13,010 nt of DNA from GWF2-50-93 sp041666985 (GCA_041666985.1 JBAYFV010000066.1:1-13010); one strand, 5' to 3'; shown: positions 1 to 8,394, counted from the first letter of the stretch. Notes: generated by a model from the sequence alone, not told the origin. Numbers and translations are program-made.

Positions 1-3000
1 ACCGGGGACAAGGAATTCTCTTTCGGTTTTGGCCGGAGCAAAATCGCGCTGTCTGCGCCGGGCATCCGCTTCGGCTCCGGCTGGAGTCAGGCGAAGAAAG
101 ACGTTTACCGGCTGCATCTTGAGGTCGAGCAGAACGATACCACAAAATGGCGCTTCGGATATTTTACGTTTAAAAACGGCAATCCGGTCTACCGTAAGGT
201 CAGGGAATTTACGGTAAACGGCAAAGGTGCGCAGACCTGCGACGACAATCTCGGGATTGTGCGGGTAGTCATCCCATCTCCGCTGATCGTCGGCATCCAG
301 TTCGACTGCCTGACCCCGAACGCCCAGGTCAAAGTCAAAAATCTCAGCATCGTCCCGGCTTCGGCGGAGGTTTTTTTCCGCCGGAAATTCGACTTGTCCG
401 AAGCGCCGGTGATGGCGAAAACCACCTTCCGGGTCTGTCCGTCGTATGAACTGTACATCAACGGGCAGAAGGCGGATTCAGGCAATAAAGTCTATCCGTC
501 CGGCATTCAGAAAACTCTGGATATTCAATCGTTCCTCCGCAAAGGCGAAAACACCATTGCGTTCAGCCGGGAATTCCGCTCCTGGGCTGATGGCAATCCC
601 GACTGGCATTTCGAAGGCGCTGCGGTGGATCGCGATGGCAAGCTGACCCGCCTGCTGGGTGACGACAAGTGGAAATGCTCCATTCTGCGTCAACCGGACT
701 GGATGCAGCCGGGATGTGATGACAGTGCATGGGTCAATGCCGCCCTTACCGATATCCCAAATGATGATTATGTCAGGCTGGCTGACGGACAGAACGCCGG
801 AAGCGGACTCGACCCGGCGCACATGGGACTTTTGGACACAGTTCCGGCGGAACGGCAGTTTCCGGTGTTCACGGATTCGGAAGCTCCGTCATTCACGGTG
901 AAAATCCCCGCCGGTCTGGCCGGCAAGACGGCGTTAAGCTATTATGTTGAAAACCAGGACACCTGCGTTACAGGCAAGACGATTCCAGTCAATCCCGGAT
1001 ACATTGAAAAAGCCGGACTGGCGGCATGCAAGGTTACGCTGGACAAACTCCCTGCCGGGCCGTACCGCATCTACTGGAGACTCAGCGCCTCCGGCAACCT
1101 TGCCTTGGATGAGCGCAATGACGAGTTCGTGGTTGCCGGCCCAATTGCCCAGGACATGATCAAGCCGGCGGATTACGAACAGGAGCTGGAGCGGCGGCTG
1201 GTGCTGGTGCGCAGCATTGACTGTGCCGCAGCAGCTACGGACGATACGGAATTCCTGGATCATGCCGGCATGTACAATCCACCTAAACTGGATAAGGGCA
1301 GAGTTGTGGAAAAAGACGGCATGGCCTACCGTGAAACCGGCGCCAATGCTTTTGATTATTTTGCCTACCGGCTGCACGGCATGAAGCTGGGTGAGCCTTA
1401 TCTGGTGGAAATCCTCATCCCGGACAACGACATTCGCGGCGTTTATTCCGGAGTTGTCGAACAGCTTCCGGTGCCGTTTCCAAGTAATCACGGTGACGGC
1501 CGCCGCGGCTGGTTCAACACCACCGGCTCATGCATTACCGGCAAGCGCTATCCGCTGACCGGCAAAGAGCAGAAACTGCGTTATCTTTATTTTCCGTGCA
1601 GTCAGGCGGCGGCGCTTGTCGTCATGAATGGAGCCGGCGGCAAAACGGCGGCGGCAACCAAGATCAACATCTACACGCTGAAAGGTGGCGTTCCCGGCAT
1701 GGAAATGCCGGATGGCGGGCGCATGTTCGGCACACATTACGAACGGCTCAACCAGGCGGCGGTATCCGGCAACGGCGGCAATCCCCTGCTGCGGCAGTTT
1801 ACCATGGACTACCGGCGTAATAACTGGTATTCATGGTATAAGATTTGCGAGCGGAAAATCAAGCTGCTTCGGTTCCAGGGCATGAACATGGCCGTGGAGG
1901 GCGCTTACATGTATGACAACGGCCAGATTCCAGTGGTCAGGCATAATAATAACATTGCGGAGGCGGTTTTCGATCCGCTCCGGCTGATGATCCAGATGTA
2001 TCGTGCCAACCGCATCCACTGCATGCTCGGATTTGAATTTGTTTCGTCGCCGACTTTGCAGGTGGAGCTTGACAAGGCGGGCAGTCAGCGCCAGATGCAA
2101 TCCGGCAAGTCGGAAAGCATCTACTTCCTCGACCGGTCAGGCAAGCCGGTGACGAACTCTCTGGGGTGCGGAATCAACTTCCTGCATCCGGCGGTTAAAG
2201 CCGCCTGCCTGGAACTGCTGTCCGCAATTTACAACAACTATCAGGCGGATGGCGGCGTGGACGGGCTGTTCATGATCCGCGGCGCCTGGTGGACTCCGAC
2301 GTTCAGCGTATTGGGCTCTATTCCGGAGGAAGTCGGGTATGACGACCTGACCGTCGGATTGTTTGAAAAGGAAACCGGCGTCAGTCTGGCGGTCAACGCC
2401 GGTGCGCCTGACCGTTTTGAACAGCGGTTCAAACTCCTGACAGGGCAGCACCGGACACAGTGGATGCAGTGGCGCGCCGGAAAAGTGCTGGAATTCTTCA
2501 AGGAAGTTTCCACCCGCATCTCCGCCGGTGAAAACAAATGGCCGCTGTACATTTGCGATGCAAGCCTGCATTCCAGCCCCTCCGGCGGATGGAGCGGAGA
2601 CTTCTTTGGGGGATACGAGGCTTTTGCCTCAAAAAGCGCCACCCCGGCAAACCGGAATAACGCCATGGAAGGCGCATTTGAAGCAAACAACCTGATGCTG
2701 GACATGTATGAAAAACTGCCGGGAATCAAAATGATCGTCCCGAACCATAAACAGACTTTTGCCGGGGGTAACGCATCTGCTGATTTCCTGCCGATGCACG
2801 GCTGGAACACCAATAGGGGAACCACGGAAGTCGTCAGGAAGTTTCCGAGGCTCTATCCGTGCCTGGACGGACTGAATGAAATAGACTGCCCGGCGACTGC
2901 CGCTAAAAACTGGCTTTGGAATATGACCCTGCGGGCGGCTTTTGTCATTCGCGGAGCCGGTGATAATGCTTCCGAAGAATTTGTCAACATGTCGAAAACA

Positions 3001-4083
3001 GTGGTGCCGGAGGCCATTTTCTTTGCGTGGACCGACTGCAACTGGGAAAGTGCCGGCACTGAATCCATGCGGATGTTCTGCAGATCCCTGTACGCGACTC
3101 CCGTCGCGGATTTCCAGGAACTGCCGGATGACAGATGCCGCGGGGTGTCGGCGGCGCAAGCCGCCCGTACTGGCGGCGCAGCCTGGCTGCGGCTGGTCAA
3201 CGCCACGCCGTATCCGCTGACCGGCTGGATCAAGGCCGGAGGCAAAACGGTCGGGGACATGGTCTACGACAAAACCTTAAACGGGAAGCAGATGCCGGTC
3301 ACCATGAAACCGTATTCGGTAAGGATATTTAAATGTGCCGATGCCGAACCGTCGGTCTTCCGCTGCCAGTTTGCATTGCCGGAAAAAGAAGAGGCTGAAA
3401 TTTTAGCGTTGGGCAATATGATATTGCAGCAGTCAAGCCTGTTGAAGAAGATTCCGGCTCCTATTGTGGACAAAATAAGGCGATATTCCCTCAATGATCG
3501 CGATGCCGTCAAGTTGCAGGACGTCCTGAATGATTTTGAAGTGGCGACTCATTTGTCGGGGTTGCTTGACAAGACTGCCGCACTGAGACAGCAGACGATG
3601 CTCAGGCAATTGGAGACTGGCCGCGCCCGCATTAACTGCGCCTGCGACAGGGAATATACCGACCTCGACGGCAATCTGTGGCTGCCGGACCAGAGCTTTA
3701 ACGGTTCCTGCTACGGCAACGAATTCGCCAGCTTCGCCGACCGCGGCGACCTGGCGATTGAAGGCGCCAAATGTCCGCAGATCTATCAGACTGAAGCCTA
3801 TGGCAAACAGGTATTCTATCATTTCCCGCTGCCTGACGGCAATTACAACGTCTATGTCCATATCGCGGAAACTTATCCGCCGAACAAAGAACAAGGTCGT
3901 GTGTTTTCGGTGAAAATAGGCAAGGATGCCAGAAAGGACATTAATCCGGTTATTAAAGCCGGAGGCTTTGCCAGACCGTATGTGGAAGTATGGAAAGACG
4001 TTGCCGTCAAAAACGGCATTCTGTCCGTCGAAGCCTGGGGCGGTGTCGGCCTGAACGGCATCGAGATCGAAAAGGCGAAATAA
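1..4083 (+). CDS. Giant multidomain putative glycoside hydrolase with C-terminal malectin domain (5' end outside window)
   Basis: The frame is open from base 1 to the TAA at 4081-4083, giving 1360 visible residues. The true start and any signal peptide lie to the left; the GTG at 259 is internal and not a credible start. Visible parts, numbered from base 1: a beta-rich region (1-125); a galactose-binding-like domain (about 129-250) with ELYINGQKADSG and a W...PG.DDSAW segment typical of the jelly-roll domains attached to GH2 and GH78 enzymes; a beta-rich linker; a putative TIM barrel (about 600-1045) containing KIKLLRFQGMNMAVEGAYMY, DGLFMIRGAWW and WPLYICDAS, reminiscent of GHL10/GH42-like barrels; a small beta-sandwich (about 1045-1115); a helical linker; and a malectin domain (about 1210-1358) marked by RINC, YTD.DG..W..D and YNVYVHIAETY. 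Malectins bind glucose-type disaccharides and similar glycans. Catalytic acids cannot be assigned by eye, so substrate and activity are unknown. It heads an operon with the LamG-like gene 15 bases downstream. Confidence 0.8.
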   Translation, partial: TGDKEFSFGFGRSKIALSAPGIRFGSGWSQAKKDVYRLHLEVEQNDTTKWRFGYFTFKNGNPVYRKVREFTVNGKGAQTCDDNLGIVRVVIPSPLIVGIQFDCLTPNAQVKVKNLSIVPASAEVFFRRKFDLSEAPVMAKTTFRVCPSYELYINGQKADSGNKVYPSGIQKTLDIQSFLRKGENTIAFSREFRSWADGNPDWHFEGAAVDRDGKLTRLLGDDKWKCSILRQPDWMQPGCDDSAWVNAALTDIPNDDYVRLADGQNAGSGLDPAHMGLLDTVPAERQFPVFTDSEAPSFTVKIPAGLAGKTALSYYVENQDTCVTGKTIPVNPGYIEKAGLAACKVTLDKLPAGPYRIYWRLSASGNLALDERNDEFVVAGPIAQDMIKPADYEQELERRLVLVRSIDCAAAATDDTEFLDHAGMYNPPKLDKGRVVEKDGMAYRETGANAFDYFAYRLHGMKLGEPYLVEILIPDNDIRGVYSGVVEQLPVPFPSNHGDGRRGWFNTTGSCITGKRYPLTGKEQKLRYLYFPCSQAAALVVMNGAGGKTAAATKINIYTLKGGVPGMEMPDGGRMFGTHYERLNQAAVSGNGGNPLLRQFTMDYRRNNWYSWYKICERKIKLLRFQGMNMAVEGAYMYDNGQIPVVRHNNNIAEAVFDPLRLMIQMYRANRIHCMLGFEFVSSPTLQVELDKAGSQRQMQSGKSESIYFLDRSGKPVTNSLGCGINFLHPAVKAACLELLSAIYNNYQADGGVDGLFMIRGAWWTPTFSVLGSIPEEVGYDDLTVGLFEKETGVSLAVNAGAPDRFEQRFKLLTGQHRTQWMQWRAGKVLEFFKEVSTRISAGENKWPLYICDASLHSSPSGGWSGDFFGGYEAFASKSATPANRNNAMEGAFEANNLMLDMYEKLPGIKMIVPNHKQTFAGGNASADFLPMHGWNTNRGTTEVVRKFPRLYPCLDGLNEIDCPATAAKNWLWNMTLRAAFVIRGAGDNASEEFVNMSKTVVPEAIFFAWTDCNWESAGTESMRMFCRSLYATPVADFQELPDDRCRGVSAAQAARTGGAAWLRLVNATPYPLTGWIKAGGKTVGDMVYDKTLNGKQMPVTMKPYSVRIFKCADAEPSVFRCQFALPEKEEAEILALGNMILQQSSLLKKIPAPIVDKIRRYSLNDRDAVKLQDVLNDFEVATHLSGLLDKTAALRQQTMLRQLETGRARINCACDREYTDLDGNLWLPDQSFNGSCYGNEFASFADRGDLAIEGAKCPQIYQTEAYGKQVFYHFPLPDGNYNVYVHIAETYPPNKEQGRVFSVKIGKDARKDINPVIKAGGFARPYVEVWKDVAVKNGILSVEAWGGVGLNGIEIEKAK

Positions 4084-4098
4084 AAAAAGGAGTTCAGC

Positions 4099-4851
4099 AT
4101 GATAAAGTCACTGTTATGCAAAAGCATTATCGCGGCGATTATTTGTTGCGGGCTTGAGGGGTTTTCGGCTGATCTGATGCTGAATCTGGAGTCGAAAGAC
4201 GGTAAATTCCAGGATACCGGCGACAATAAACTGGATATTGGAAATGTCGGCGGAGCAACCCGGATCAATGTGAAGAATCTTGCCGTTATGCAGATTCCAT
4301 TGAACGGGCGTCTGTCTATTCCCGGCACCCCGAGCCTGAAATATCTGAGTATGGGCAAAGACAGCATGACCCTGTCGGCGATGGTCAGGATTACCGGCAC
4401 CAAGGGCCATGCTTACGTAATGTGCAACGGCGCAGGCAGCTATCTGGGGAAGGGATACCGCCTCGGCGCGATGGTCACCAATGGCAAGATTAATTTCTAT
4501 CTGCTGCTGGTCGCCAAGCCGTTTGCTCCGGACAAATACAACAAGGTGCAGATAGACACCGATGCCGGCAAACGTCCCGAATCCGGAACCTGGATATATG
4601 TGACCGCAGTCGTCAACCGCGAAAATGAAGCCGTAATCCATATCAACGGCGAGGTCGTCGGCAGAGGCTCAATTGCCGGTCTGGCCCAGGAGGATCTTGC
4701 CAGCAATTACTTTTACAGTACTGTCACCGCCTCGGACGGGGAGCCGCCATGTGAGATGAGTATTGCCTGCATTACCGTGAATCGCGGCCTGATCAGTTCT
4801 GTTGAAATCAGGCAGAACGCCGAAAAATGGCTGGAAGTTGTGAAGGAATAA
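4099..4851 (+). CDS. Secreted LamG/concanavalin A-like jelly-roll domain protein
   Basis: This 250-residue protein has a typical Sec signal peptide: basic residues K3 and K8, a hydrophobic core around residues 9-20 (SIIAAIICC), and probable cleavage after FSA near residue 24. The Cys pair in the core does not make a good lipobox. The mature part reads as one LamG-type (laminin G-like, concanavalin A-like) beta sandwich: MTLSAMVRITG, then a central YRLGAMVTNGKINFYL, then GTWIYVTAVVNRENEAVIHINGEVVG, the usual W..V....... L.V.G pattern of Laminin_G_3. No catalytic residues are evident, so glycan binding is the likelier role. The start is well supported: AAGGAG at 4087-4092 sits six bases before the ATG. 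The gene follows the giant malectin protein by 15 bases and is presumably co-transcribed. A second stop (TAG) directly follows the TAA. Confidence 0.8.
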   Translation: MIKSLLCKSIIAAIICCGLEGFSADLMLNLESKDGKFQDTGDNKLDIGNVGGATRINVKNLAVMQIPLNGRLSIPGTPSLKYLSMGKDSMTLSAMVRITGTKGHAYVMCNGAGSYLGKGYRLGAMVTNGKINFYLLLVAKPFAPDKYNKVQIDTDAGKRPESGTWIYVTAVVNRENEAVIHINGEVVGRGSIAGLAQEDLASNYFYSTVTASDGEPPCEMSIACITVNRGLISSVEIRQNAEKWLEVVKE

Positions 4852-4881
4852 TAGGGGGACTTATGTCCGGGGATTAAGGAC

Positions 4882-4950
4882 ATGGAAAAGATGAAAGTCG
4901 GATTTATGGGATGTGGCGGATTTGCAAGCGGGAACCATATGCCGATTGAA
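4882..4950 (+). pseudogene. 5' remnant of a Gfo/Idh/MocA-family oxidoreductase, cut after ~20-25 codons
   Basis: The first codons encode MEKMKVGFMGCGGFASGNHMP, a near-ideal start of a Gfo/Idh/MocA NAD(P)-dependent sugar oxidoreductase: beta strand KVGFMG, glycine-rich GxGGFA turn of the Rossmann fold, then the usual G.HMP. The expected continuation (helix, second strand and acidic residue, as in ...LVAVCD) is absent. After P21 the frame runs through lysine/arginine-rich residues unlike the family and stops at 5143-5145, overlapping the next gene. The more probable initiation codon is the ATG at 4891, ten bases after AAGGA (4876-4880), because the ATG at 4882 is only one base from it. Position and strand suggest this was the third gene of the upstream carbohydrate operon. 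The end coordinate is approximate; the join lies somewhere in about 4945-4965. It is inferred to be non-functional. Confidence 0.65.
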
Positions 4951-4978
4951 TCTTATAAAAACAAGGAAGAACGAAGAA

Positions 4979-7033
4979 ATGGGAAAAAAACCAGAAAGTC
5001 AACTTTCAAACACTGGACTGTTGCCGCGCAAGCTCAGATTCAGGCAGATACACCTGGACTTTCACACGTCGCCCGACATAGGGGGAATAGGCGAAAAGTT
5101 CAACAGGAAAGAGTACCAGGAAACATTGAAAGATGCGGCGGTTGACTCAATAACAACCTTCGCGCTCTGCCACCATGGATACTCTTATTATGACACAAAG
5201 GTCGGAATAAAGCACCCGCATTTGAAATTCGACCTGCTCAAGGCCCAGTTTGATGCATGCAAGGAGATAGATGTCAACGTTCCGATATATCTGACTTTCG
5301 GTGCAAACTGGCTCATGGGCGGGCTGCACCCTGAATGGAATGAGAATAATTTCGAGGGCCGCTCCTGCGATCCGCTGTGGCCGGGCTTCAGAAAGATGTG
5401 TTTTAATTCTCCGTATCTGGACCATATCTGCGAGCAGATCAGGGAGGTTGTCAAACTCTACCCCTCCTGCGACGGCATATTCCTGGATATCATCAGCCAG
5501 GGACAGTGTTGTTGCGTAACCTGCATGAAGTCCATGGCTGAAAACGGCTTTGACCCTCGCAAGGAGGCGGACCGCAAAAAACATGCCCAGATGGTTCTGA
5601 TGAATTACTACAGGAAGACCACGGAGGCCGCCAAGGCTTTTGACAAAAATATGCCCATATTCCACAACAGCGGGCATGTGTCCCCGGCATACAGGGAAAA
5701 ACTCAAATATTTCAGTCATCTGGAGCTTGAGTCTTTGCCGACGGGCGGCTGGGGCTACGACCATTTCCCGATGGTGGCGAAATACTGCTCGAATTTGAAG
5801 TTTGATTTTCTGGGCATGACGGGGAAATTCCACACCACATGGGGCGAGTTCGGCGGATACAAGCATCCGGACGCGCTGCGCTACGAGTGCGCCTCCATGC
5901 TGGCTGTCGGGGCAAAATGCAGCATCGGCGACCAGTTGCATCCCTCGGGAAGGCTTGACTCCACCACATACAGGATTATCGGCGAGGCGTACAGGGAAGT
6001 CGAAGCGAAAGAGCCCTGGTGTGACAACGTTGAAAACGCCTCCGATATCGGCCTCTATTCCGTTGAGGGTGCCAATGATGTCGAGGCGCAAAACCATCCT
6101 TCCGACATCGGCGCCTCGCGCCTGCTGCTTGAGGGGCATTTCCTGTTTGATATTATTGACTCGGACATGGATGTGTCAAAATATAAGATGATTATCCTGC
6201 CGGACGATGTGAACGCAGGTCCGGCGTTGAAGAAAAAAATTGACGCTTATCTCAAAAACGGCGGCAAAATGCTTCTGACCGGAGTCAGCGGCCTTGACAC
6301 TGAAAGGAAATCCTTCCTGTGGGATGTCGGCGCCGAGTATTGCGGGCTGAGCGAGTTCCGGCCCGACTATGTTTTGCCATCGGAGGAGCTGCGCTCGGAA
6401 TTCCTCGACTCCCCTGTCGTGATGTATTTCAGGTCTCACAGGATTAAAGTCAAAAAAGGCGTGAAATCCTGCGGCAGGATTTACGATCCGTATTTCAACC
6501 GCGAATATAGTCATTTCTGCTCCCACCAGCATACGCCGTATAAACTTGAGGATTCCGGCTTTGACTCAGGCTCTGTCAAGGGCAACATAATGTACCTGGC
6601 GCATCCGGTGTTTGAGAATTACCGCTGGTACGGCGCATCCGTTTACAGGGATTACATGGTTAATGCGATAAGGGAAATGCTCGGCGATGACATCGGGCTG
6701 AAGAGCAGTCTCCCGCCCCAGGCGAGGGTGACCCTCATGGAACAGGCGTCCGAAAAACGCTATGTGCTGCATCTGCTCTACGCCAATAAGATTGTGCGCG
6801 GCGGTTCAAACAGTAATCCTGGCGATTTTATCAGGCCCTGCAACAGTGTTGAGATTATTGAGGGGCTTGATCCGCTCTTCGGAACATCTGTCTCGCTGAA
6901 GCTGGACAGGAAAATCAAGAAAGTCACCCTTGAGCCGCAAGGCATGGACATCGGCTTTTCCGAGTCTGACGGGCGTGTCAACATCAATATAGGTAAATTC
7001 GCCTGCCACCAGATGCTGGTTTGCCATTACTGA
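4979..7033 (+). CDS. Putative glycosidase, GHL6-type catalytic barrel plus GH42-like trimerisation domain
   Basis: I chose the ATG at 4979 (684 residues, MGKKPESQ) because AAGGA lies upstream at 4963-4967 and family-like sequence begins only at HLDFHTSP (residues 25-32). The GTG at 4913 lies within the oxidoreductase remnant. No signal peptide is visible, so it is probably cytoplasmic. The N-terminal half looks like the hypothetical glycosyl hydrolase 6 barrel: FALCHHGYSYYDTK (61-74), then DGIFLDII (165-172), where D170 is the natural candidate for a catalytic acid, followed by a cysteine cluster CCC..C (177-182), as in GH42-like barrels where such cysteines can bind zinc. Residues about 356-436 (DIGLYSVEG, YKMIILPDDVNAG, YLKNGGKMLLTG) match the Rossmann-like trimerisation domain of GH42 beta-galactosidases. 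The C-terminal beta-rich part is less clear. This architecture is also what I recall for GH151 alpha-L-fucosidases, so fucosidase is possible but unproven. Arginine is mostly AGG (17 of 32), unlike the upstream genes. Confidence 0.8.
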   Translation: MGKKPESQLSNTGLLPRKLRFRQIHLDFHTSPDIGGIGEKFNRKEYQETLKDAAVDSITTFALCHHGYSYYDTKVGIKHPHLKFDLLKAQFDACKEIDVNVPIYLTFGANWLMGGLHPEWNENNFEGRSCDPLWPGFRKMCFNSPYLDHICEQIREVVKLYPSCDGIFLDIISQGQCCCVTCMKSMAENGFDPRKEADRKKHAQMVLMNYYRKTTEAAKAFDKNMPIFHNSGHVSPAYREKLKYFSHLELESLPTGGWGYDHFPMVAKYCSNLKFDFLGMTGKFHTTWGEFGGYKHPDALRYECASMLAVGAKCSIGDQLHPSGRLDSTTYRIIGEAYREVEAKEPWCDNVENASDIGLYSVEGANDVEAQNHPSDIGASRLLLEGHFLFDIIDSDMDVSKYKMIILPDDVNAGPALKKKIDAYLKNGGKMLLTGVSGLDTERKSFLWDVGAEYCGLSEFRPDYVLPSEELRSEFLDSPVVMYFRSHRIKVKKGVKSCGRIYDPYFNREYSHFCSHQHTPYKLEDSGFDSGSVKGNIMYLAHPVFENYRWYGASVYRDYMVNAIREMLGDDIGLKSSLPPQARVTLMEQASEKRYVLHLLYANKIVRGGSNSNPGDFIRPCNSVEIIEGLDPLFGTSVSLKLDRKIKKVTLEPQGMDIGFSESDGRVNINIGKFACHQMLVCHY

Positions 7034-7112
7034 GGCAATTGCAAATGAAAATCAAAATCCCCGTCAGTGGCATGCTGTAAATCCTGTCCTGCTTAAAAAA
7101 TATTTTGCTTCC

Positions 7113-7141
7113 TTGTAGAATATTTCAAAAATGAATTTAAT
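7113..7141 (+). promoter_or_regulatory. Possible sigma70-type promoter for the YeeE-like operon
   Basis: The 178-base gap between the GHL6-type gene and the YeeE-like gene is strongly AT-rich in its middle. TTGTAG (7113-7118) and TTTAAT (7136-7141) are 17 bases apart; the -10 matches 5 of 6 consensus positions but the -35 only 3 of 6. TTTATA at 7141-7146 is an alternative -10. This is a weak call resting on position and composition. Confidence 0.25.
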
Positions 7142-7184
7142 TTATACGGATTAATCCAATCGCACGGGAAATCGTATTTAAGGC

Positions 7185-7203
7185 CGCAGGCAGGACGCCT
7201 GTG
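7185..7203. repeat. Small REP-like hairpin just before the YeeE-like gene
   Basis: CGCAGGC (7185-7191) pairs with GCCTGTG (7197-7203) around the five-base loop AGGAC, with one G-T pair. No T tract follows, so it is a poor terminator. Stem-loops of this GCAGGC...GCCTG type look like dispersed intergenic repeats, but only one copy is in the window, so repeat status is a guess. It lies 8 bases before the start codon and occupies the place where a ribosome binding site would be expected. Confidence 0.3.
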
Positions 7204-7211
7204 TTACATCC

Positions 7212-7766
7212 ATGGTAAAATCTCTTACAGGCAAGTGGTCCGCCTATATGTCGGGAACGGCGCTCGCCTTCCTTTTCATGCTGGCTCTTTATCTTTTCGA
7301 TACCACAATCGGGATGAGCGATTCCTATATAATGATTTCGGATTACTGCAAGAACACCATAAACAGGCGCACCGTAAATGAATTCCCCCCCTTTGACTGG
7401 CATACCGGATTTCTCGCAGGGATTTTCCTTGGAGCCCTTGTTGCGGCTTTCATCGGCGGAGAATGGAGATTCCGGCTCCTGCCCGAAGACATTAAGGAGA
7501 AGGGTGTTTTCGGTTCTTTCGGGCTCGCAACACTGCAGGGGCTTGTCGGCGGATTCCTTGTGATGCTGGGGCTTCAGCTTTCCGGGGATTCCTTTGAGGG
7601 GCAGTGGTGTGCCGCGATGCAGCTTTCAACCGGAGCCTGGATATTCATTTTCTCATTCATAGTATGGGGCGTGATTTTCATGGGTGTCTACGGCATGGTG
7701 TCTGCGGGCGGCGGAAAGTCCCCTAAAAAAGACAAGGGCGCCAAGAATAAAGACAGTGACCAGTGA
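7212..7766 (+). CDS. YeeE/YedE-type (sulfur transport-like) membrane protein, first half
   Basis: This 184-residue membrane protein has about four hydrophobic segments (roughly 10-30, 65-83, 100-122 and 138-163) and a lysine-rich cytoplasmic-type tail (GGGKSPKKDKGAKNKD). KWSAYMSGTALAFLFMLALY followed by a loop and then HTGFLAGIFLGALVAAFIGGEWR (64-86) resembles the first half of YeeE/YedE (DUF395) proteins, which move thiosulfate or related sulfur species. The start is the ATG at 7212, since an in-frame stop at 7179-7181 blocks extension. No good Shine-Dalgarno is seen, and a hairpin sits directly upstream. The next gene, 40 bases on, looks like the matching second half, so the two probably work as a heteromeric pair. 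Function is inferred from pattern only; the sulfur substrate is not shown by the sequence. Confidence 0.65.
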   Translation: MVKSLTGKWSAYMSGTALAFLFMLALYLFDTTIGMSDSYIMISDYCKNTINRRTVNEFPPFDWHTGFLAGIFLGALVAAFIGGEWRFRLLPEDIKEKGVFGSFGLATLQGLVGGFLVMLGLQLSGDSFEGQWCAAMQLSTGAWIFIFSFIVWGVIFMGVYGMVSAGGGKSPKKDKGAKNKDSDQ

Positions 7767-7806
7767 CGACTTTAAAACATGGAAACGTGAAATAAAGGGA
7801 CTACGC

Positions 7807-8394
7807 ATGGAACCTCTTGCTCTCAGCGGAACATACAGAATCGTTGCGGCAATCCTTTTCGGGGTTGCGCTCGGCTTCATTCTCATACGATCCGAACTGG
7901 CCTGGAGGAAAACATTCCTGGATCAGCTGTCCATGAGGAACAGCCAGTTTTTCAAGACTCTCTTCACTTCGATTGCCGTCGGAATTATCCTGTTCTATTT
8001 TCTGAAAAGATTCGGCATTGTCCATTACAACATCCGTCCGACTTATTTCTGGGGGTCGGCGCTGGGCGGAATGATTTGCGCGGCCGGCGTGGTTTTCTGC
8101 GGACAGGTTCCCTCGACGGCGGTTGCGGCAATCGGAGCTGGCAGAATCTATGCGATATGGGTTTTTGCAGGCATGATGATGGCGCTTCCCTTTGTCCAGT
8201 ATATTTCCAAGAGCATCTCCGGCACGATATACACCTGGCCGAAACCCGCAAATTACAACGACAGGCTTGACCAGTTCTTTTCCGGAGACAGCCTCTTTCT
8301 CTGGTTTGCCGGAGCGTCAATAATACTCTGCCTGTTTTTCGAGTTCATTCAGTCGGACAGGAAATCCGGCGGTAAAAAAGGTGACTCCGAATGA
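7807..8394 (+). CDS. YeeE/YedE-type membrane protein, second half
   Basis: The 195-residue product has several hydrophobic segments: about 10-27, 50-66, 82-98, 113-130 and 168-186. The segment WGSALGGMICAAGVVFCGQ (82-100) followed by PSTAVAAIGAGR (102-113) resembles the GG..FG.G....G.CPGTA.AA.G.G signature of the YeeE/YedE family. C98 may correspond to the conserved transport-path cysteine, although spacing to the S/G-T-A element is two residues longer than the usual CPGTA, so alignment is needed. The frame extends back to 7684, but the ATG at 7807 is preferred: it has AAAGGGA upstream (7794-7800), lies after the previous stop, and begins where hydrophobic sequence begins. The stop overlaps the yraN start as ATGA (8391-8394), indicating translational coupling. 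Confidence 0.65.
   Translation: MEPLALSGTYRIVAAILFGVALGFILIRSELAWRKTFLDQLSMRNSQFFKTLFTSIAVGIILFYFLKRFGIVHYNIRPTYFWGSALGGMICAAGVVFCGQVPSTAVAAIGAGRIYAIWVFAGMMMALPFVQYISKSISGTIYTWPKPANYNDRLDQFFSGDSLFLWFAGASIILCLFFEFIQSDRKSGGKKGDSE

Noticed and set aside
259..261. GTG as the start of the giant malectin protein
   Set aside because: The same frame is open to base 1 with protein-like sequence continuing upstream, so the gene is truncated by the window edge and this codon is internal.
4913..4915. GTG as the start of the GHL6-type gene
   Set aside because: It lies in the oxidoreductase remnant in another frame; family-like residues appear only after the ATG at 4979, which has an upstream AAGGA.
5101..5145. 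87-codon protein starting at 4882 as a real gene product
   Set aside because: Only its first ~21 residues look like a protein family; the rest is an out-of-frame reading of the GHL6-type gene.
5147..6139. 330-codon minus-strand frame inside the GHL6-type gene
   Set aside because: It lies wholly within a well-supported plus-strand gene and has no motif or plausible start context.
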